64,000 nt of DNA from Candidatus Intricatilinea gracilis (GTDB lineage Bacteria > Pseudomonadota > Gammaproteobacteria > Burkholderiales > Burkholderiaceae_C), in NCBI GenBank assembly GCA_016702605.1, contig JADJDQ010000003.1, forward strand, positions 547,501-611,500, written 5' to 3'. Under the pieces are notes generated by a model. That model saw only the letters and a list, made by a program, of their open reading frames with translations. It was not told the DNA's origin and searched no databases. This document shows positions 7,993-17,569 of this stretch, piece by piece. Positions within the stretch are counted from its first letter, which is position 1. Each line of letters starts with the position of its first letter. Both the position numbers and the translations under genes were made by a program.

Positions 7993-9024
7993 TTATTTGC
8001 CGCTGCGCACCTTGGTCAGCGCGGCCTGGGTCTCGTTCCACAACGCCTGGCCCACATTGGCTGCGATGTTGTTGTTGATTCCGTGCAGCTTGTCGCGCAT
8101 ACGCGCCACCTCGCTGGCCGGCAGTTCATTGATGAGCATGCCCTTGGCCTTGAGGTCGGCCAGCGCCTTGGCGGCTTCCTCACGGGTGTCCTTGCGTTCG
8201 AAGTCGCGGCTGGCGATGGCGGCGTCACGCAGCACCTTCTGCTCGTCCTTGCTCAGGCCGTCCCACCACTTCTTGCTGACCGTGACGATCCACGGGCTGT
8301 AGACGTGGTTGGTGATCGACAGGTACTTCTGCACCTCGTAGAACTTGCTGCTCAGGATGGTGTTGTACGGGTTCTCCTGGCCGTCGACCGTCTTGGTCTC
8401 GAGCGCGCTGAACAGTTCCGAGAACGGCAGCGGGATGGCGTTGGCGCCCAGCAGCTTGAAGCTGTCGAGGTAGACGTTGTTCTGCATCACCCGCAGCTTG
8501 ATGCCGTCCAGATCTTCGAGCTTGGCGACCGGGCGCTTGGTGTTGGTCAGGTTGCGAAAACCGTTCTCCCAGTAGGCCAGGCCGACCAGGCCCTTCTCTT
8601 CGAGCTTGGCCATCACCTTCAGGCCGACCGGGCCGTCGAGCACGGCGTCGGCTTCCTTGGCGTTGTTGAACAGGAAGGGCGTGTCCCAGATGGCCATTTC
8701 CTTGCTGATGCCCACCAGCGTGGCGGTGGAGCCGACCATCATCTCCTGCGCACCGCCGATCAGCGCCTGCTGCATCTGGGTGTCCGGGCCCAGGGCGGCG
8801 GCGCCGATGGCACGCACCTTCATCTTGCCGCCGCTGGCCTTCTCGACCTGCTCGGCAAACAGCTTGACGGCGCGGCCCTGATTGCTTTGTTCGTTCAGGC
8901 CGTAGCCGAAGCGGATCAGGCGGGGCTTGAAGTCCTGCGCCTGGGCGGCGGTGATGGCAAAAGGTGCGGCCAGTGCGGCGGTGGCAGCCAGGGCCAGCAG
9001 GGAACGGCGAAGGATGGTTTTCAT
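7993..9024 (-). CDS. dctP: TRAP transporter solute-binding protein DctP
   Basis: Periplasmic receptor (343 aa) of a tripartite ATP-independent transporter. The N-terminus is a classical signal peptide ending near AQA (residue 29). The family segments LNEQSNQGRAVK, GLAYWENGFRNLTN and KLRVMQNNVYLDS are present; the conserved Arg in the LRVMQ segment clamps the ligand carboxylate in this family. It is the last gene of the gntK-dctQ-dctM-dctP run, 81 nt after dctM. The linkage to gluconokinase and a LacI regulator suggests an aldonate such as gluconate as ligand (inference). Confidence 0.92.
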   Translation of the reverse strand: MKTILRRSLLALAATAALAAPFAITAAQAQDFKPRLIRFGYGLNEQSNQGRAVKLFAEQVEKASGGKMKVRAIGAAALGPDTQMQQALIGGAQEMMVGSTATLVGISKEMAIWDTPFLFNNAKEADAVLDGPVGLKVMAKLEEKGLVGLAYWENGFRNLTNTKRPVAKLEDLDGIKLRVMQNNVYLDSFKLLGANAIPLPFSELFSALETKTVDGQENPYNTILSSKFYEVQKYLSITNHVYSPWIVTVSKKWWDGLSKDEQKVLRDAAIASRDFERKDTREEAAKALADLKAKGMLINELPASEVARMRDKLHGINNNIAANVGQALWNETQAALTKVRSGK

Positions 9025-9105
9025 GATGGTCAGGTTTCCAGGTGAGGTGCGGCCGTAACACCGGCCGCGGTGGGGATGGTTGAAGGTGAGGACAGAAGTC
9101 GGTGG

Positions 9106-10416
9106 TCAGCGCATCCACTTGACCGGTTCGATCACGATCTGCGGGAAGAGCACGAACAAGGCGAGGATGGCCGTGTAGACAAGAAGGAACGGGTTCACAC
9201 CCTTGATGACCTGGTGCAGCGGCATCCTGCCCACACCGGCCACGACGTTGAGCACCGTGCCCACCGGTGGGGTGATCAGGCCGATGGCGCCGTTGAGCAC
9301 GAACATCAGGCCGAAGTACACCGGGTCGATGCCGGCCTTGACGGCGATCGGCAACATCACCGGCGCAAAGATCAGGATGGTGGGTGTCAGGTCGAGTGTG
9401 GTGCCGATGACCACCAGCGACACCATCATCACGGCCATCAGCAGCCGCGGACTCTGAACCAGCGGGCCGAGCCAGCCGGTCAACACGCCGGGCAGGTCGG
9501 CCAGCGTGATCATGTAGCTCGCGACCTGGGCACCGGCGCACAGGAACATCACCACGGCGGTGGTCTTGGCGGCGCGCACGAGCACTCCTTCGATCTCGGC
9601 CAGCTTCATCTCGCGGTGCACGAACAGCGCCACCACCAGGGCGTAGAAGGCGGCCACCACGGCTGCTTCGGTGGGCGTGAACACGCCGGTCTTCATGCCG
9701 CCGATGATGATGATCGGCATCAACAACGCCCAGAAGGCCTTGCCGGTGGCGCGCAGGCGTTGGGCCATCGGCAGCTTGGGCTCGGCGGGCAGGGTCATGC
9801 CGCGCAACACGTAGCGCCAGGCGAGGATGAGCCCCGCACCCATGAACAGCCCCGGCACGATGCCCGAAATGAACAGCGCCGAGATCGAGGTGTTGGTGGT
9901 CACGCCGTAGATCACGAACGGCATCGACGGCGGGATGATGGGCGCGATGATGCCGCCCGAGGCGATCAGCCCGGCCGAGGTCGGCAGCGGGTAGCCGCGC
10001 TGTTTCATCATGGGCAGCAGGATGGTGGCCAGCGCCGCGGTGTCGGCCAGCGCCGAGCCACTCATGCTGGCCATCAGCACCGCCGCACCGATGGCCACGT
10101 AACCCAGCCCGCCGCGGATGTGGCCGACCCAGGCCTGTGCCATGTCGATGATGCGCCGGCTGATGCCGCCGGAGTTCATCAACTCGCCGGCCAGGATGAA
10201 GAAGGGAACGGCCAGCAGCGGGAAGCTGTCCACGCCGGCCACCAGGTTCTGCGCCAGCAACTGGGCGTCCCAGAAACCCAGCACCCAGGCCATGGCCGCG
10301 CCGGTGAGCGCCAGCGCCAGCGCCATGTTCATGCCGATGCCCATGAGCACCAGCATGCCCAGCGAGAAGACGACAAAGGCTTGTGCCTCGGGGGTCATGC
10401 CGAACATGGTGCTCAC
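9106..10416 (-). CDS. dctM: TRAP transporter large permease DctM
   Basis: Main translocation subunit (436 aa) with about 12-13 hydrophobic segments spanning the whole protein. Typical motifs include the PFFILAGELMNSGG region, GSALADTAALATILLPMM and IIAPIIPPSMPFVIYG. It works with the small permease DctQ to drive substrate entry with the sodium or proton gradient. Its start overlaps the dctQ stop by 4 nt. Confidence 0.93.
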   Translation of the reverse strand: MSTMFGMTPEAQAFVVFSLGMLVLMGIGMNMALALALTGAAMAWVLGFWDAQLLAQNLVAGVDSFPLLAVPFFILAGELMNSGGISRRIIDMAQAWVGHIRGGLGYVAIGAAVLMASMSGSALADTAALATILLPMMKQRGYPLPTSAGLIASGGIIAPIIPPSMPFVIYGVTTNTSISALFISGIVPGLFMGAGLILAWRYVLRGMTLPAEPKLPMAQRLRATGKAFWALLMPIIIIGGMKTGVFTPTEAAVVAAFYALVVALFVHREMKLAEIEGVLVRAAKTTAVVMFLCAGAQVASYMITLADLPGVLTGWLGPLVQSPRLLMAVMMVSLVVIGTTLDLTPTILIFAPVMLPIAVKAGIDPVYFGLMFVLNGAIGLITPPVGTVLNVVAGVGRMPLHQVIKGVNPFLLVYTAILALFVLFPQIVIEPVKWMR

Positions 10417-10925
10417 TCCACCTCGGCGTTGTGGCCGAGGTCCAGGGGCTGCAAACGCACCAGTTCGATCAGCGCCATCACACCTATGGCCGCCATGGAA
10501 AGCAGCGCCGGCAACGGCAGTAGCGCGGTCGAATAACCCAGGACCACCGAATGGCTGCCCAGGCCCACGACCACCTGTTGCCAGGCGCCCCAGCCGATCA
10601 GTGCACAGGCCAGCACCACCAGCAGCCTGATCAATACGGTGAAGGCCAGCAGGACGGCCGGGCGTTTCTGAAACAAACCCACCAGGCTGGTGAAGGCCAT
10701 GTGTTCACCGGCCGGATAGGCGGCCGTGGCGCCGATGAAGACCATCCACACGAACAGCAGGCGCGACAGTTCTTCACTGGCAGCGATGCCGGCGCCGAAG
10801 CCGTAACGCAGCACCACGTTGACGAACACCGCCAGAGCCATCACGGCCAGGCAGGCGGCCATGGCGCGTTGTGTCCAGCGCCGTATCGGATGGTCGGGCG
10901 GCGCGAGGGCCGGTGCGCTGTTCAT
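10413..10925 (-). CDS. dctQ: TRAP transporter small permease DctQ
   Basis: Four-helix membrane subunit (170 aa) with the DctQ signature EELSRLLFVWMVFIGA. The start is the ATG at 10925, which overlaps the gluconokinase stop as ATGA; longer upstream readings run into gntK and lack support. It scaffolds DctM in the inner membrane. Confidence 0.9.
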   Translation of the reverse strand: MNSAPALAPPDHPIRRWTQRAMAACLAVMALAVFVNVVLRYGFGAGIAASEELSRLLFVWMVFIGATAAYPAGEHMAFTSLVGLFQKRPAVLLAFTVLIRLLVVLACALIGWGAWQQVVVGLGSHSVVLGYSTALLPLPALLSMAAIGVMALIELVRLQPLDLGHNAEVE

Positions 10926-11431
10926 GGTCTTGTCTCCAGGGGTGTGTTCAGCCAGGCCGAGACGTCGGCCTGCAGTTGTTCTGGGGGCAGGCGGGCATCC
11001 AGACGCAACACCCCACACTCACCGTTGGGCGGCTGCAGTGCCTCGAACTGGCTGTCCACCAGGCTGGACGAGAAGAAGTGGTCACCCCGGCCACTCACCC
11101 GCGCCAGCGCGTCGGCGTGGCCGATGTCGAGCCAGGCGAAACGCAGGCCGGGCACGGCGGCGCGAAGGCGCTGGCGGTAGGCCAGTTTGAGCGCGGAGCA
11201 GGTCAGCACCACGCCATCGGCGTGTTGCTGCAGCAGGTCGGCCAGCAGGTCGAGCCAGCCGGCCCGGTCGGCGTCGGTGAGAGCGATGCCCTGGCTCATC
11301 TTGGCCACGCTGGTGGCGCTGTGGTGGGCATCACCTTCGATCATCGGCAGACCTTCGGCAGCGGCCACGGCCCGCGCCAGGCTGGATTTGCCGCAACCGG
11401 CCACACCCATGACCACGAGGGAAGGTTTCAT
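10922..11431 (-). CDS. gntK: Gluconokinase
   Basis: ATP-dependent kinase (169 aa) converting gluconate to 6-phosphogluconate for the Entner-Doudoroff or pentose phosphate route. The Walker A motif GVAGCGKSS is at residues 9-17; EGDAHHS and TCSALKLAYR are GntK signatures, and VSGRGDHFFSSSLVDSQF is the substrate region. The ATG at 11431 is chosen because homology begins there; the open frame upstream crosses the operator. It is the first gene of the operon leading to the TRAP transporter, with a perfect palindrome 24 nt upstream that probably binds the divergent LacI-type regulator. Confidence 0.92.
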   Translation of the reverse strand: MKPSLVVMGVAGCGKSSLARAVAAAEGLPMIEGDAHHSATSVAKMSQGIALTDADRAGWLDLLADLLQQHADGVVLTCSALKLAYRQRLRAAVPGLRFAWLDIGHADALARVSGRGDHFFSSSLVDSQFEALQPPNGECGVLRLDARLPPEQLQADVSAWLNTPLETRP

Positions 11432-11454
11432 CGACGTCGCCTGCTGGAAAGTAT

Positions 11455-11468
11455 GGATAGCGCTATCC
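11455..11468. promoter_or_regulatory. LacI-family operator upstream of gntK
   Basis: Perfect 14-bp palindrome ggatagcgctatcc, with the central CG typical of LacI/GntR operators. It ends 24 nt from the gntK start and is identical to the copy at 11622-11635 before the regulator gene. Confidence 0.8.
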
Positions 11469-11621
11469 GAGAAAGTCGAAAAAAATCGGCTGAACAACCA
11501 GCTCCGCCGGCCACAACACGAACCTCGCCACATTGCCCTGCAATGTGACATCGACTCGACACCTTGGTTCGAGCCTGTGGGGTTCGCGAAGCAGTGGCTG
11601 AAGAACTTGCTCGCCGGGATG

Positions 11622-11635
11622 GGATAGCGCTATCC
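11622..11635. promoter_or_regulatory. LacI-family operator upstream of the regulator gene
   Basis: Second exact copy of ggatagcgctatcc, 41 nt before the regulator start and 167 bp from the first copy. The pair predicts autoregulation and possibly repression by DNA looping across the divergent promoters. Confidence 0.8.
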
Positions 11636-11676
11636 TAAGCCAGACCATCCAATCGAAGATCAGTGAAAACCCGAAC

Positions 11677-12786
11677 ATGAAACCTGCCTCTCGACGTGGA
11701 TCAAGCGCCGTCACCCTGGCCGATGTGGCGGCGCTGGCCGGTGTCAGCCCCATCACCGCCTCACGTGCGCTGCGTGGCACGCGTGGTGTCGACCCGGCAC
11801 TGATCGAACGGGTCAAGGCCGCCAGCACCAAGCTCGGCTACGTGCCTGACCCGGCAGCGCGTGCCCTGGCCTCGCGCCGCGGCACCTATGTGGCAATGCT
11901 GGTGCCCGCGCTGTCGAACGCCTTGTTCGTCGACCTCATCGAGGCGGCCCAGGCCACGCTGCGTGCCCGCGGTTACCAGGCGCTGCTGGGCATCACCCAC
12001 TACGACCCGGCCGAAGAAGAACAGGTGCTGCGCGAATTCCTGCAGCACCGCCCGGCCGGGCTGCTGCTCAGCGGTGCCGAGCAGACCGAGGCCGCCCGTG
12101 CGCTGGTGCAAGCCAGCGGCGCGCCGTGCGTGCACATGATGACGCTGGCCGACCGCCCGGGCAGCCACTGCGTTGGTCTGTCGCAGTTCGACGCGGCTCG
12201 CGCCATGACCGCCCACCTGCAGCAGCGGGGTTACCGGCGCATCGTGTTCGTCGCCGCCCAACTCGACGCCCGCACCCTGCAGCGCCTGGACGGCTGGCGC
12301 GCCCAGATGCGCGCCGCCAGCCTGTACGACCCGGCGCTCGAAGTCGCCACCGAAGCGCCCTCGTCCATCGCCCTGGGCGGCGACCTGTTCACCCGCATCC
12401 TGGCTGAGCAACCCACGGCAGACGCCATCTTCTTCTGCAACGACGACCTGGCCCAGGGCGCCCTGCTCGCCGCCGCCCGCCACGGTGTGGCCGTGCCGCA
12501 GCGTGTGGCGGTAGCCGGCTTCAACGACGTCGTCGGCAGCGACCAGATGGTGCCCGCGCTCACGACCGTCCGCACCCCCCGCGCCGAGATCGGCCGCCGT
12601 GCGGCGCAACTGCTGCTGCAATTGATGGATGGCCAGACCACGGCCCAGCCGGTGATCGACCTGGGATTCGAGCTGGTGGTGCGCGGGAGTACTGGAGCGG
12701 TAGGTCGACGATCGGCCAGTCCAACATCTTCGATGTCACCGTCGTGTCTCGGCCCGCCAGGAGCCGTCAACCTCACCCCTTGTTGA
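11677..12786 (+). CDS. LacI-family transcriptional regulator of the gluconate operon
   Basis: Repressor (369 aa). An N-terminal helix-turn-helix (TLADVAALAGVSPITASRAL, residues 13-32) is followed by a periplasmic-binding-protein-like sensor domain (NDDLAQGALLAAARHGV, GFNDV). GntR-type LacI regulators sense gluconate or its phosphate. It is divergent from gntK and the two palindromes between them are its likely operators. Odd: the fold should end at LVVRGST, but the frame continues for about 27 Ser/Pro-rich residues and overlaps the end of the convergent phosphofructokinase gene by 14 nt, so an ancestral stop may have been lost. Confidence 0.9.
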   Translation: MKPASRRGSSAVTLADVAALAGVSPITASRALRGTRGVDPALIERVKAASTKLGYVPDPAARALASRRGTYVAMLVPALSNALFVDLIEAAQATLRARGYQALLGITHYDPAEEEQVLREFLQHRPAGLLLSGAEQTEAARALVQASGAPCVHMMTLADRPGSHCVGLSQFDAARAMTAHLQQRGYRRIVFVAAQLDARTLQRLDGWRAQMRAASLYDPALEVATEAPSSIALGGDLFTRILAEQPTADAIFFCNDDLAQGALLAAARHGVAVPQRVAVAGFNDVVGSDQMVPALTTVRTPRAEIGRRAAQLLLQLMDGQTTAQPVIDLGFELVVRGSTGAVGRRSASPTSSMSPSCLGPPGAVNLTPC

Positions 12787-14002
12787 GCACCTTCGCCACC
12801 GGATTGGGCCGCAGCCTGAACGCATCCGGCATGCCCGAGCCCAGCAGCGGGCGCAGGTACAGGCGGAAGGCGTCGGTCACGTCGGTGCCGTTGGCGGTGA
12901 TGAATTCGGGCTCCATCGTGCGGGTCTTGCCGGCCACGGCCTCGAGCGGCAGCAGTTCGTAGTCGGCGGCATAGGTGCCCGTGCGCTTGATGGCCACCGA
13001 GCCCGAGGTGGCGCCATTGCGGCCGCCCCACATGGCGTACTGGACCGCCTTTTCGCCCACCTCGCGGGCTTCACGCTGGTCGACGTCGCTGACACAGCCG
13101 ATGAAGCTGCGTTGCAGGTAGCCGAAGGTATCGCCGCGCACGCGCTTGATGCCCAGCCTGGCCTTGATCTCCTCGCACAGCAGATCGGCCAGTGCGCCGC
13201 TGCCGCTGAGCTGCACGTTGCCGTGGGCATCGTGTTCGAGCTCCTTGGCAAGCTGGCTGATGATGGGTTTGCCGCTGGCGTCGTGCACGCCCTCGCTCAC
13301 CGCGATCACGCAGCGGCCATGGCGCTCGTAGGTGGCCTTCACGTCGGCCAGGAACTTCTCGACTTCGAACACCCGCTCGGGCAGGTAGATGAGGTGCGGG
13401 CCGTCGTCGGCGAACTTCTTGCCCAGCGCGGCGGCGGCAGTCAGGAAGCCGGCGTGCCGGCCCATCACCACACCCACGTATACGCCCGGCAAAGCGGCGT
13501 TGTCGAGATTGGCGCCGGCAAAGGCCTGGGCGACAAAACGCGCCGCACTCGGGAAGCCCGGCGTGTGGTCGTTGCCCACCAGATCGTTGTCGATGGTCTT
13601 GGGGATGTGGATGCAGCGCAGCGCGTAGTTGGCCGCCAGTGCCTGTTCACTGACGATACGTACGGTGTCCGACGAGTCGTTGCCACCGATGTAATAGAAC
13701 TGCCCGATCTCGTGGGCCTGCAGCACCTTGAAGATCTCCTGGCAGTACTTGACGTCGGGCTTGTCGCGCGTCGAACCTAGTGCCGAGGCCGGCGTGGCGG
13801 CCACCATCTCGAGGTTGTGGCTGGTCTCTTGCGTCAGGTCGACCAGGTCCTCATTGACGATGCCGCGCACGCCGTGGCGCGCGCCGTAGACCGATTCGAC
13901 GCCGCGGTGCCGGCGTGCCTCGAGCACGACGCCGGCGAGCGACTGGTTGATCACGGCGGTGGGGCCGCCACCCTGGGCGACGAGGATCTTGCGGGGGTTC
14001 AT
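12773..14002 (-). CDS. pfp: 6-phosphofructokinase, PPi-dependent type
   Basis: Glycolytic enzyme (409 aa) phosphorylating fructose 6-phosphate. The start region VAQGGGPTAVINQS binds phosphate. GGNDSSD occurs where ATP enzymes have GGDGS; this Gly-to-Asn/Asp pattern is taken as the mark of pyrophosphate use. PKTIDNDL and GFPSAARF are conserved. The ATG at 14002 is preferred to a GTG three codons earlier. Stand-alone gene convergent with the LacI regulator. PPi specificity is inferred from motifs, not shown. Confidence 0.85.
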   Translation of the reverse strand: MNPRKILVAQGGGPTAVINQSLAGVVLEARRHRGVESVYGARHGVRGIVNEDLVDLTQETSHNLEMVAATPASALGSTRDKPDVKYCQEIFKVLQAHEIGQFYYIGGNDSSDTVRIVSEQALAANYALRCIHIPKTIDNDLVGNDHTPGFPSAARFVAQAFAGANLDNAALPGVYVGVVMGRHAGFLTAAAALGKKFADDGPHLIYLPERVFEVEKFLADVKATYERHGRCVIAVSEGVHDASGKPIISQLAKELEHDAHGNVQLSGSGALADLLCEEIKARLGIKRVRGDTFGYLQRSFIGCVSDVDQREAREVGEKAVQYAMWGGRNGATSGSVAIKRTGTYAADYELLPLEAVAGKTRTMEPEFITANGTDVTDAFRLYLRPLLGSGMPDAFRLRPNPVAKVLNKG

Positions 14003-14260
14003 GGCTGGCACGGTTCGGTTGACGTCGTGCTGACGAGATCGAAATCATCGTACATGGCCTGCGCACGACACCTGCGCCGCGTCCATCTTGTTGCTGCCCG
14101 GAGCAGTGAGGTCAGTCTTGCAGGTGCTGTTGTGAAGGTGCCTCAGTCGACATTACTTTCGACAGCTTGCCCGGCTTGACCACGGGTAAGTCCCGTGTCG
14201 CATCGCGATGTGCCGGCGAAGATGGCTGCGGCATTTTTCCCAACATTCAGAGGGTTGAAC

Positions 14261-17200
14261 ATGGCGCAGATTTCTGCCAGCTCGGGCCATCACGCCCGAT
14301 TCCAGGCCGTGAGTTGGCTGGGCCGCATGACGGTCGTGGCGGTCGCCTTGGCGACATTCGGCGCTGCGAGCGCCGAGCCCGTCGGCGCCGCTCGTTTCAA
14401 GGCATTCGACGGTGTTCAGCCGAAGCTGGATGCCAGCCGGCTGCTCAGCTCGCGATTCGAACGCCCCGTGAAGATGGTGGTCGTGATGTCCGAGCCGTCG
14501 GTGGCCGATGCGCGGTCGGTGGCCACAAACAAGCGCATCAGCAAGGGCGAGAAGGATGCCGTCAAGCAGCGTGTGCGCGCTCAGCACGATGCACTTCGGC
14601 CCGAGCTCGAAGCACGTGGTGCGCGGGTGCTCAAGCAGTTCCACGGCGCCATGAATGGCGTGAAGGTCGAGGTGCGCCCGTCGCAGATCGCAGCCTTGCA
14701 GGCGCTGCCCGGCGTCATGCGCGTGCTTCCCGTGGTGGTGCATCGCCGTGACAACTCGTCCGGCGTGACCTACATCGGCTCGCCGGCTGTCTGGGAGGGT
14801 TTGCCGGGACTGGACCACGTGCGGGGTGAAGGCATCAAGGTGGCGGTGATCGACACCGGCATCGACTACACCCACGCCAACTTCGGTGGCCCGGGCACGG
14901 TGGCGGCCTACGAGGCGGCCGCTGCGCAGGGCACCGTCGACGCCGATCCGGCCTTGTTCGGCCCCGGCGCACCCAAGGTCAAGGGTGGTATCGATCTGGT
15001 CGGCGACGCCTACAACGCGGATCTGGGCAACGCGGCCGTGCCGGATACGAATCCGCTCGACTGCGCAGCGGCCGGCCACGGCAGCCACGTAGCCGGCACG
15101 GTGGCCGGGTTTGGCGTCACCTCGGGCGGAGCCACCTTCGCCGGCCCGTACACCGCTGCGGCGTACACCGCCAACTCGTTCAAGATCGGCCCCGGCGTTG
15201 CACCCAAGGCCGACCTCTATGCGGTGCGCGTGTTCGGTTGCGAAGGCTCCACGGACGTGGTGGTCGACGCCATCGAGTGGGCAGTCGACAACGACATGGA
15301 CGTGATCAACATGTCACTGGGGTCGTCGTTCGGCACGGCCGACACAGCCGATTCCCTGGCGTCGACGGCAGCTTCCAAGGCGGGTGTCGTGGTGGTCGCT
15401 TCGGCGGGCAATTCAGGGCCGGCACCCTACATCACCGGCTCGCCCGGCGCAGCCGACGGCGTGATCAGTGTGGCGGCCATCGATGGCCAGCCGAGCTTTC
15501 CCGGTGCCACGGTGACGCTGTCTGGTGGCGGCGCGATATCGGCCCAGGTGTCCAACGGCGTGGCCGTACCCAGCGGCCCCTTCGATGTCGTCGTGCTGCG
15601 CAATGCAACCGGCGGCGTGTCGCTGGGCTGCAATGAAGCCGAATACGCCGGCACGGCGGGCAAACTGGTCGTCACGCTGCGTGGCACCTGTGCACGTATC
15701 GACCGCGCCATCTTCGGTCAACGGGCCGGCGCGGCAGCGGTCGCGATGATCAACAACGGTGCGGGCTTCGGCATCTTCGAAGGGCCGATCGCGGGCGTCG
15801 AGATTCCGTTCCTGGGTGTCAAGCCAGGTGCCGATGCTGTTGCCTTGACCGGTGCAGCGTCGGTCACCGCGCTGGCTGCCACCAGGCTTGACAATGCCTT
15901 GCTCGGTACAGCCGCAAGCTTCAGCTCGGGCGGCGCACGCAGCGGCGACAGCAAGCTCAAGCCAGCGGTAGCGGCTCCTGGTGTGTCGGTGTTCTCGACC
16001 TCCGTGGCCACCGGCAGCGAGCCCCTCGCACTGAGCGGAACCTCGATGGCCGCGCCCCACGTCGCAGGTGTGGCAGCGCTGACGATCCAGGCGCACCCGA
16101 CCTGGAGTCCGGCTGCCATTGCCTCTGCCATCGTGCACACGGCCGACGCTGCGAAGCTGCCCGACTATTCGGCCCGCATCGAAGGCTCAGGTCTGGTCCA
16201 GCCAGCGAGTGCAGCGCAGACCCAGGCGGTGGTTTCCGTGGTTGGTGATCCGACGGCGACGTCGGTGTCCTTCGGCTTTGCCGAGTTCACGCGCGACTTC
16301 GCCGCAACACGCACGATCCGGGTCGAGAACAAGGGCCGCGATCGCCTGAGCTTCAACGTGGCGGCCACGGCCAGCGCTGGATCACCGCACAGCCTGCAAC
16401 TCAGTCGCTCGGTGGTGAGCTTGCGCCCGGGTGAATCCACCCTGATCCGTGCCAGCCTGAACGTGCCGATCGCCTCGGCTGGTGACAGCAGCGAATTCAA
16501 CGATGTGGCGGGCCTGATCACACTGACCCCGACCACGGCAACGGTCAACGCGGGTGTGGCGCTCAACGTGCCCTACTACCTGGTTCAACGTGCGCGATCA
16601 CAACTCGACGCAGAACTCGAACGCGAACGCGGTCAACTGAGCGTGAAACTCTCCAACCGCGGTGGCAAGGTGCCGGCCTTCGCCGACTTCTACGCCCTTG
16701 GTCTCGTGGGCACTCGCCAGGGTGTCGCACCGTTCGACGTGCGTGCTGTCGGGGTCCAGAGCTTCCCGGCTGGTCCGGATGAAAACCTGCTCGTGTTTGC
16801 GGTCAATACCTTCCAGCGGTTCAATACCGCTGCCTCCGGCGAGGTCGACATCTTCATCGACAGCGACGGTGACGGGATACCTGATTTCGATGTCTTCAGC
16901 TTCGACTTCGGCGCATTGACGACGGGCAGCTTCGATGGGCGCGCTGTGGTGGGTGTCCAGAACCTGCGCACGGGCGGCATCTCGCTGAGCTTCTTCACGG
17001 ATGCGCCGACCGATGGCTCGACCCTGTTGCTGCCGGTGTTCACCAGTGACATCGGACTGTCGCCCAGCAATCCGCGCTTCAGCTACATCACCCAGTACTT
17101 CAACATCGTCGATGGTGGTGGTGCTCAGGTGCCTGGCGTCGCCAGCTTCAACGCGTTTACGCCAGCGATCTCGACCGGCGACTTCGTTCAGGTCGACCCC

Positions 17201-17341
17201 GGTGCTCGTGCGGTGGTGCCCATCAGCATCGACCCCGCCGAACAAGCGCTCACGCCTGCCCTGGGTGTGATGGTCGTGAACAAGGAAAACCGCTCGGGTG
17301 CCGCACAGGCCGCGCTGTTGCCGTTGCGCCGCGCCGACTGA
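14261..17341 (+). CDS. Secreted subtilisin-like (S8) serine peptidase with PA domain
   Basis: Large exported protease (1026 aa). A signal peptide ends near residue 38, followed by an inhibitor_I9-like propeptide (about 70-160). The catalytic triad is D198 (VIDTGID), H273 (GHGSHVAG) and S595 (SGTSMAAPH). A protease-associated domain is inserted at about 440-540 (GCNEAEYAG, GTCARIDRAIFGQ). The C-terminal half is beta-rich, Fn3-like, and contains a calcium-loop-like DSDGDGIPDFD. The start at 14261 has agaggg 6 nt upstream; two ATGs further upstream lack a ribosome site and would bury the signal peptide. Probably a surface or extracellular degradative enzyme; single gene followed by a terminator. 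Confidence 0.9.
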   Translation: MAQISASSGHHARFQAVSWLGRMTVVAVALATFGAASAEPVGAARFKAFDGVQPKLDASRLLSSRFERPVKMVVVMSEPSVADARSVATNKRISKGEKDAVKQRVRAQHDALRPELEARGARVLKQFHGAMNGVKVEVRPSQIAALQALPGVMRVLPVVVHRRDNSSGVTYIGSPAVWEGLPGLDHVRGEGIKVAVIDTGIDYTHANFGGPGTVAAYEAAAAQGTVDADPALFGPGAPKVKGGIDLVGDAYNADLGNAAVPDTNPLDCAAAGHGSHVAGTVAGFGVTSGGATFAGPYTAAAYTANSFKIGPGVAPKADLYAVRVFGCEGSTDVVVDAIEWAVDNDMDVINMSLGSSFGTADTADSLASTAASKAGVVVVASAGNSGPAPYITGSPGAADGVISVAAIDGQPSFPGATVTLSGGGAISAQVSNGVAVPSGPFDVVVLRNATGGVSLGCNEAEYAGTAGKLVVTLRGTCARIDRAIFGQRAGAAAVAMINNGAGFGIFEGPIAGVEIPFLGVKPGADAVALTGAASVTALAATRLDNALLGTAASFSSGGARSGDSKLKPAVAAPGVSVFSTSVATGSEPLALSGTSMAAPHVAGVAALTIQAHPTWSPAAIASAIVHTADAAKLPDYSARIEGSGLVQPASAAQTQAVVSVVGDPTATSVSFGFAEFTRDFAATRTIRVENKGRDRLSFNVAATASAGSPHSLQLSRSVVSLRPGESTLIRASLNVPIASAGDSSEFNDVAGLITLTPTTATVNAGVALNVPYYLVQRARSQLDAELERERGQLSVKLSNRGGKVPAFADFYALGLVGTRQGVAPFDVRAVGVQSFPAGPDENLLVFAVNTFQRFNTAASGEVDIFIDSDGDGIPDFDVFSFDFGALTTGSFDGRAVVGVQNLRTGGISLSFFTDAPTDGSTLLLPVFTSDIGLSPSNPRFSYITQYFNIVDGGGAQVPGVASFNAFTPAISTGDFVQVDPGARAVVPISIDPAEQALTPALGVMVVNKENRSGAAQAALLPLRRAD

Positions 17342-17392
17342 GACCGGTTCGCGCCAGGGGAGTCGATCAATCGTCGACCCTGGCTCGGCATC

Positions 17393-17423
17393 AAGGCCTG
17401 GCACCTGCCGGGCCTTCTTGTTT
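17393..17423 (+). terminator. Rho-independent terminator after the S8 protease
   Basis: Hairpin with arms aaggcc and ggcctt (17393-17416), extended inward by ggca/tgcc, then a T-rich tail cttgttt. It lies about 50 nt after the protease stop. Confidence 0.6.
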
Positions 17424-17486
17424 CATCTTGTCGCGGGGCGTTGAATGCCGGGCCGGTGGCCCTGGCACACATCGCCGGACCAATGC

Positions 17487-17510
17487 AAAAAGCCCGGCAT
17501 AACCGGGCTT
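17487..17510 (-). terminator. Rho-independent terminator after the phasin gene
   Basis: On the minus strand arms agcccgg and ccgggct enclose ttatg and are followed by a run of T (aaaa at 17487-17490 on plus). It lies 60 nt downstream of the phasin stop. Confidence 0.7.
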
Positions 17511-17569
17511 CCTGGCTGACAGCGACAACCATCCACGGGCAGCTCGGGCTGCCCGTTTCATTTGATCGC

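Noticed and set aside
7810..9045. 411-codon plus-strand frame opposite dctP
   Set aside because: Exact antisense shadow of a clear DctP protein; high GC leaves long complementary frames.
9070..10536. 488-codon plus-strand frame opposite dctM
   Set aside because: His/Gln/Arg-rich antisense of a well-supported permease.
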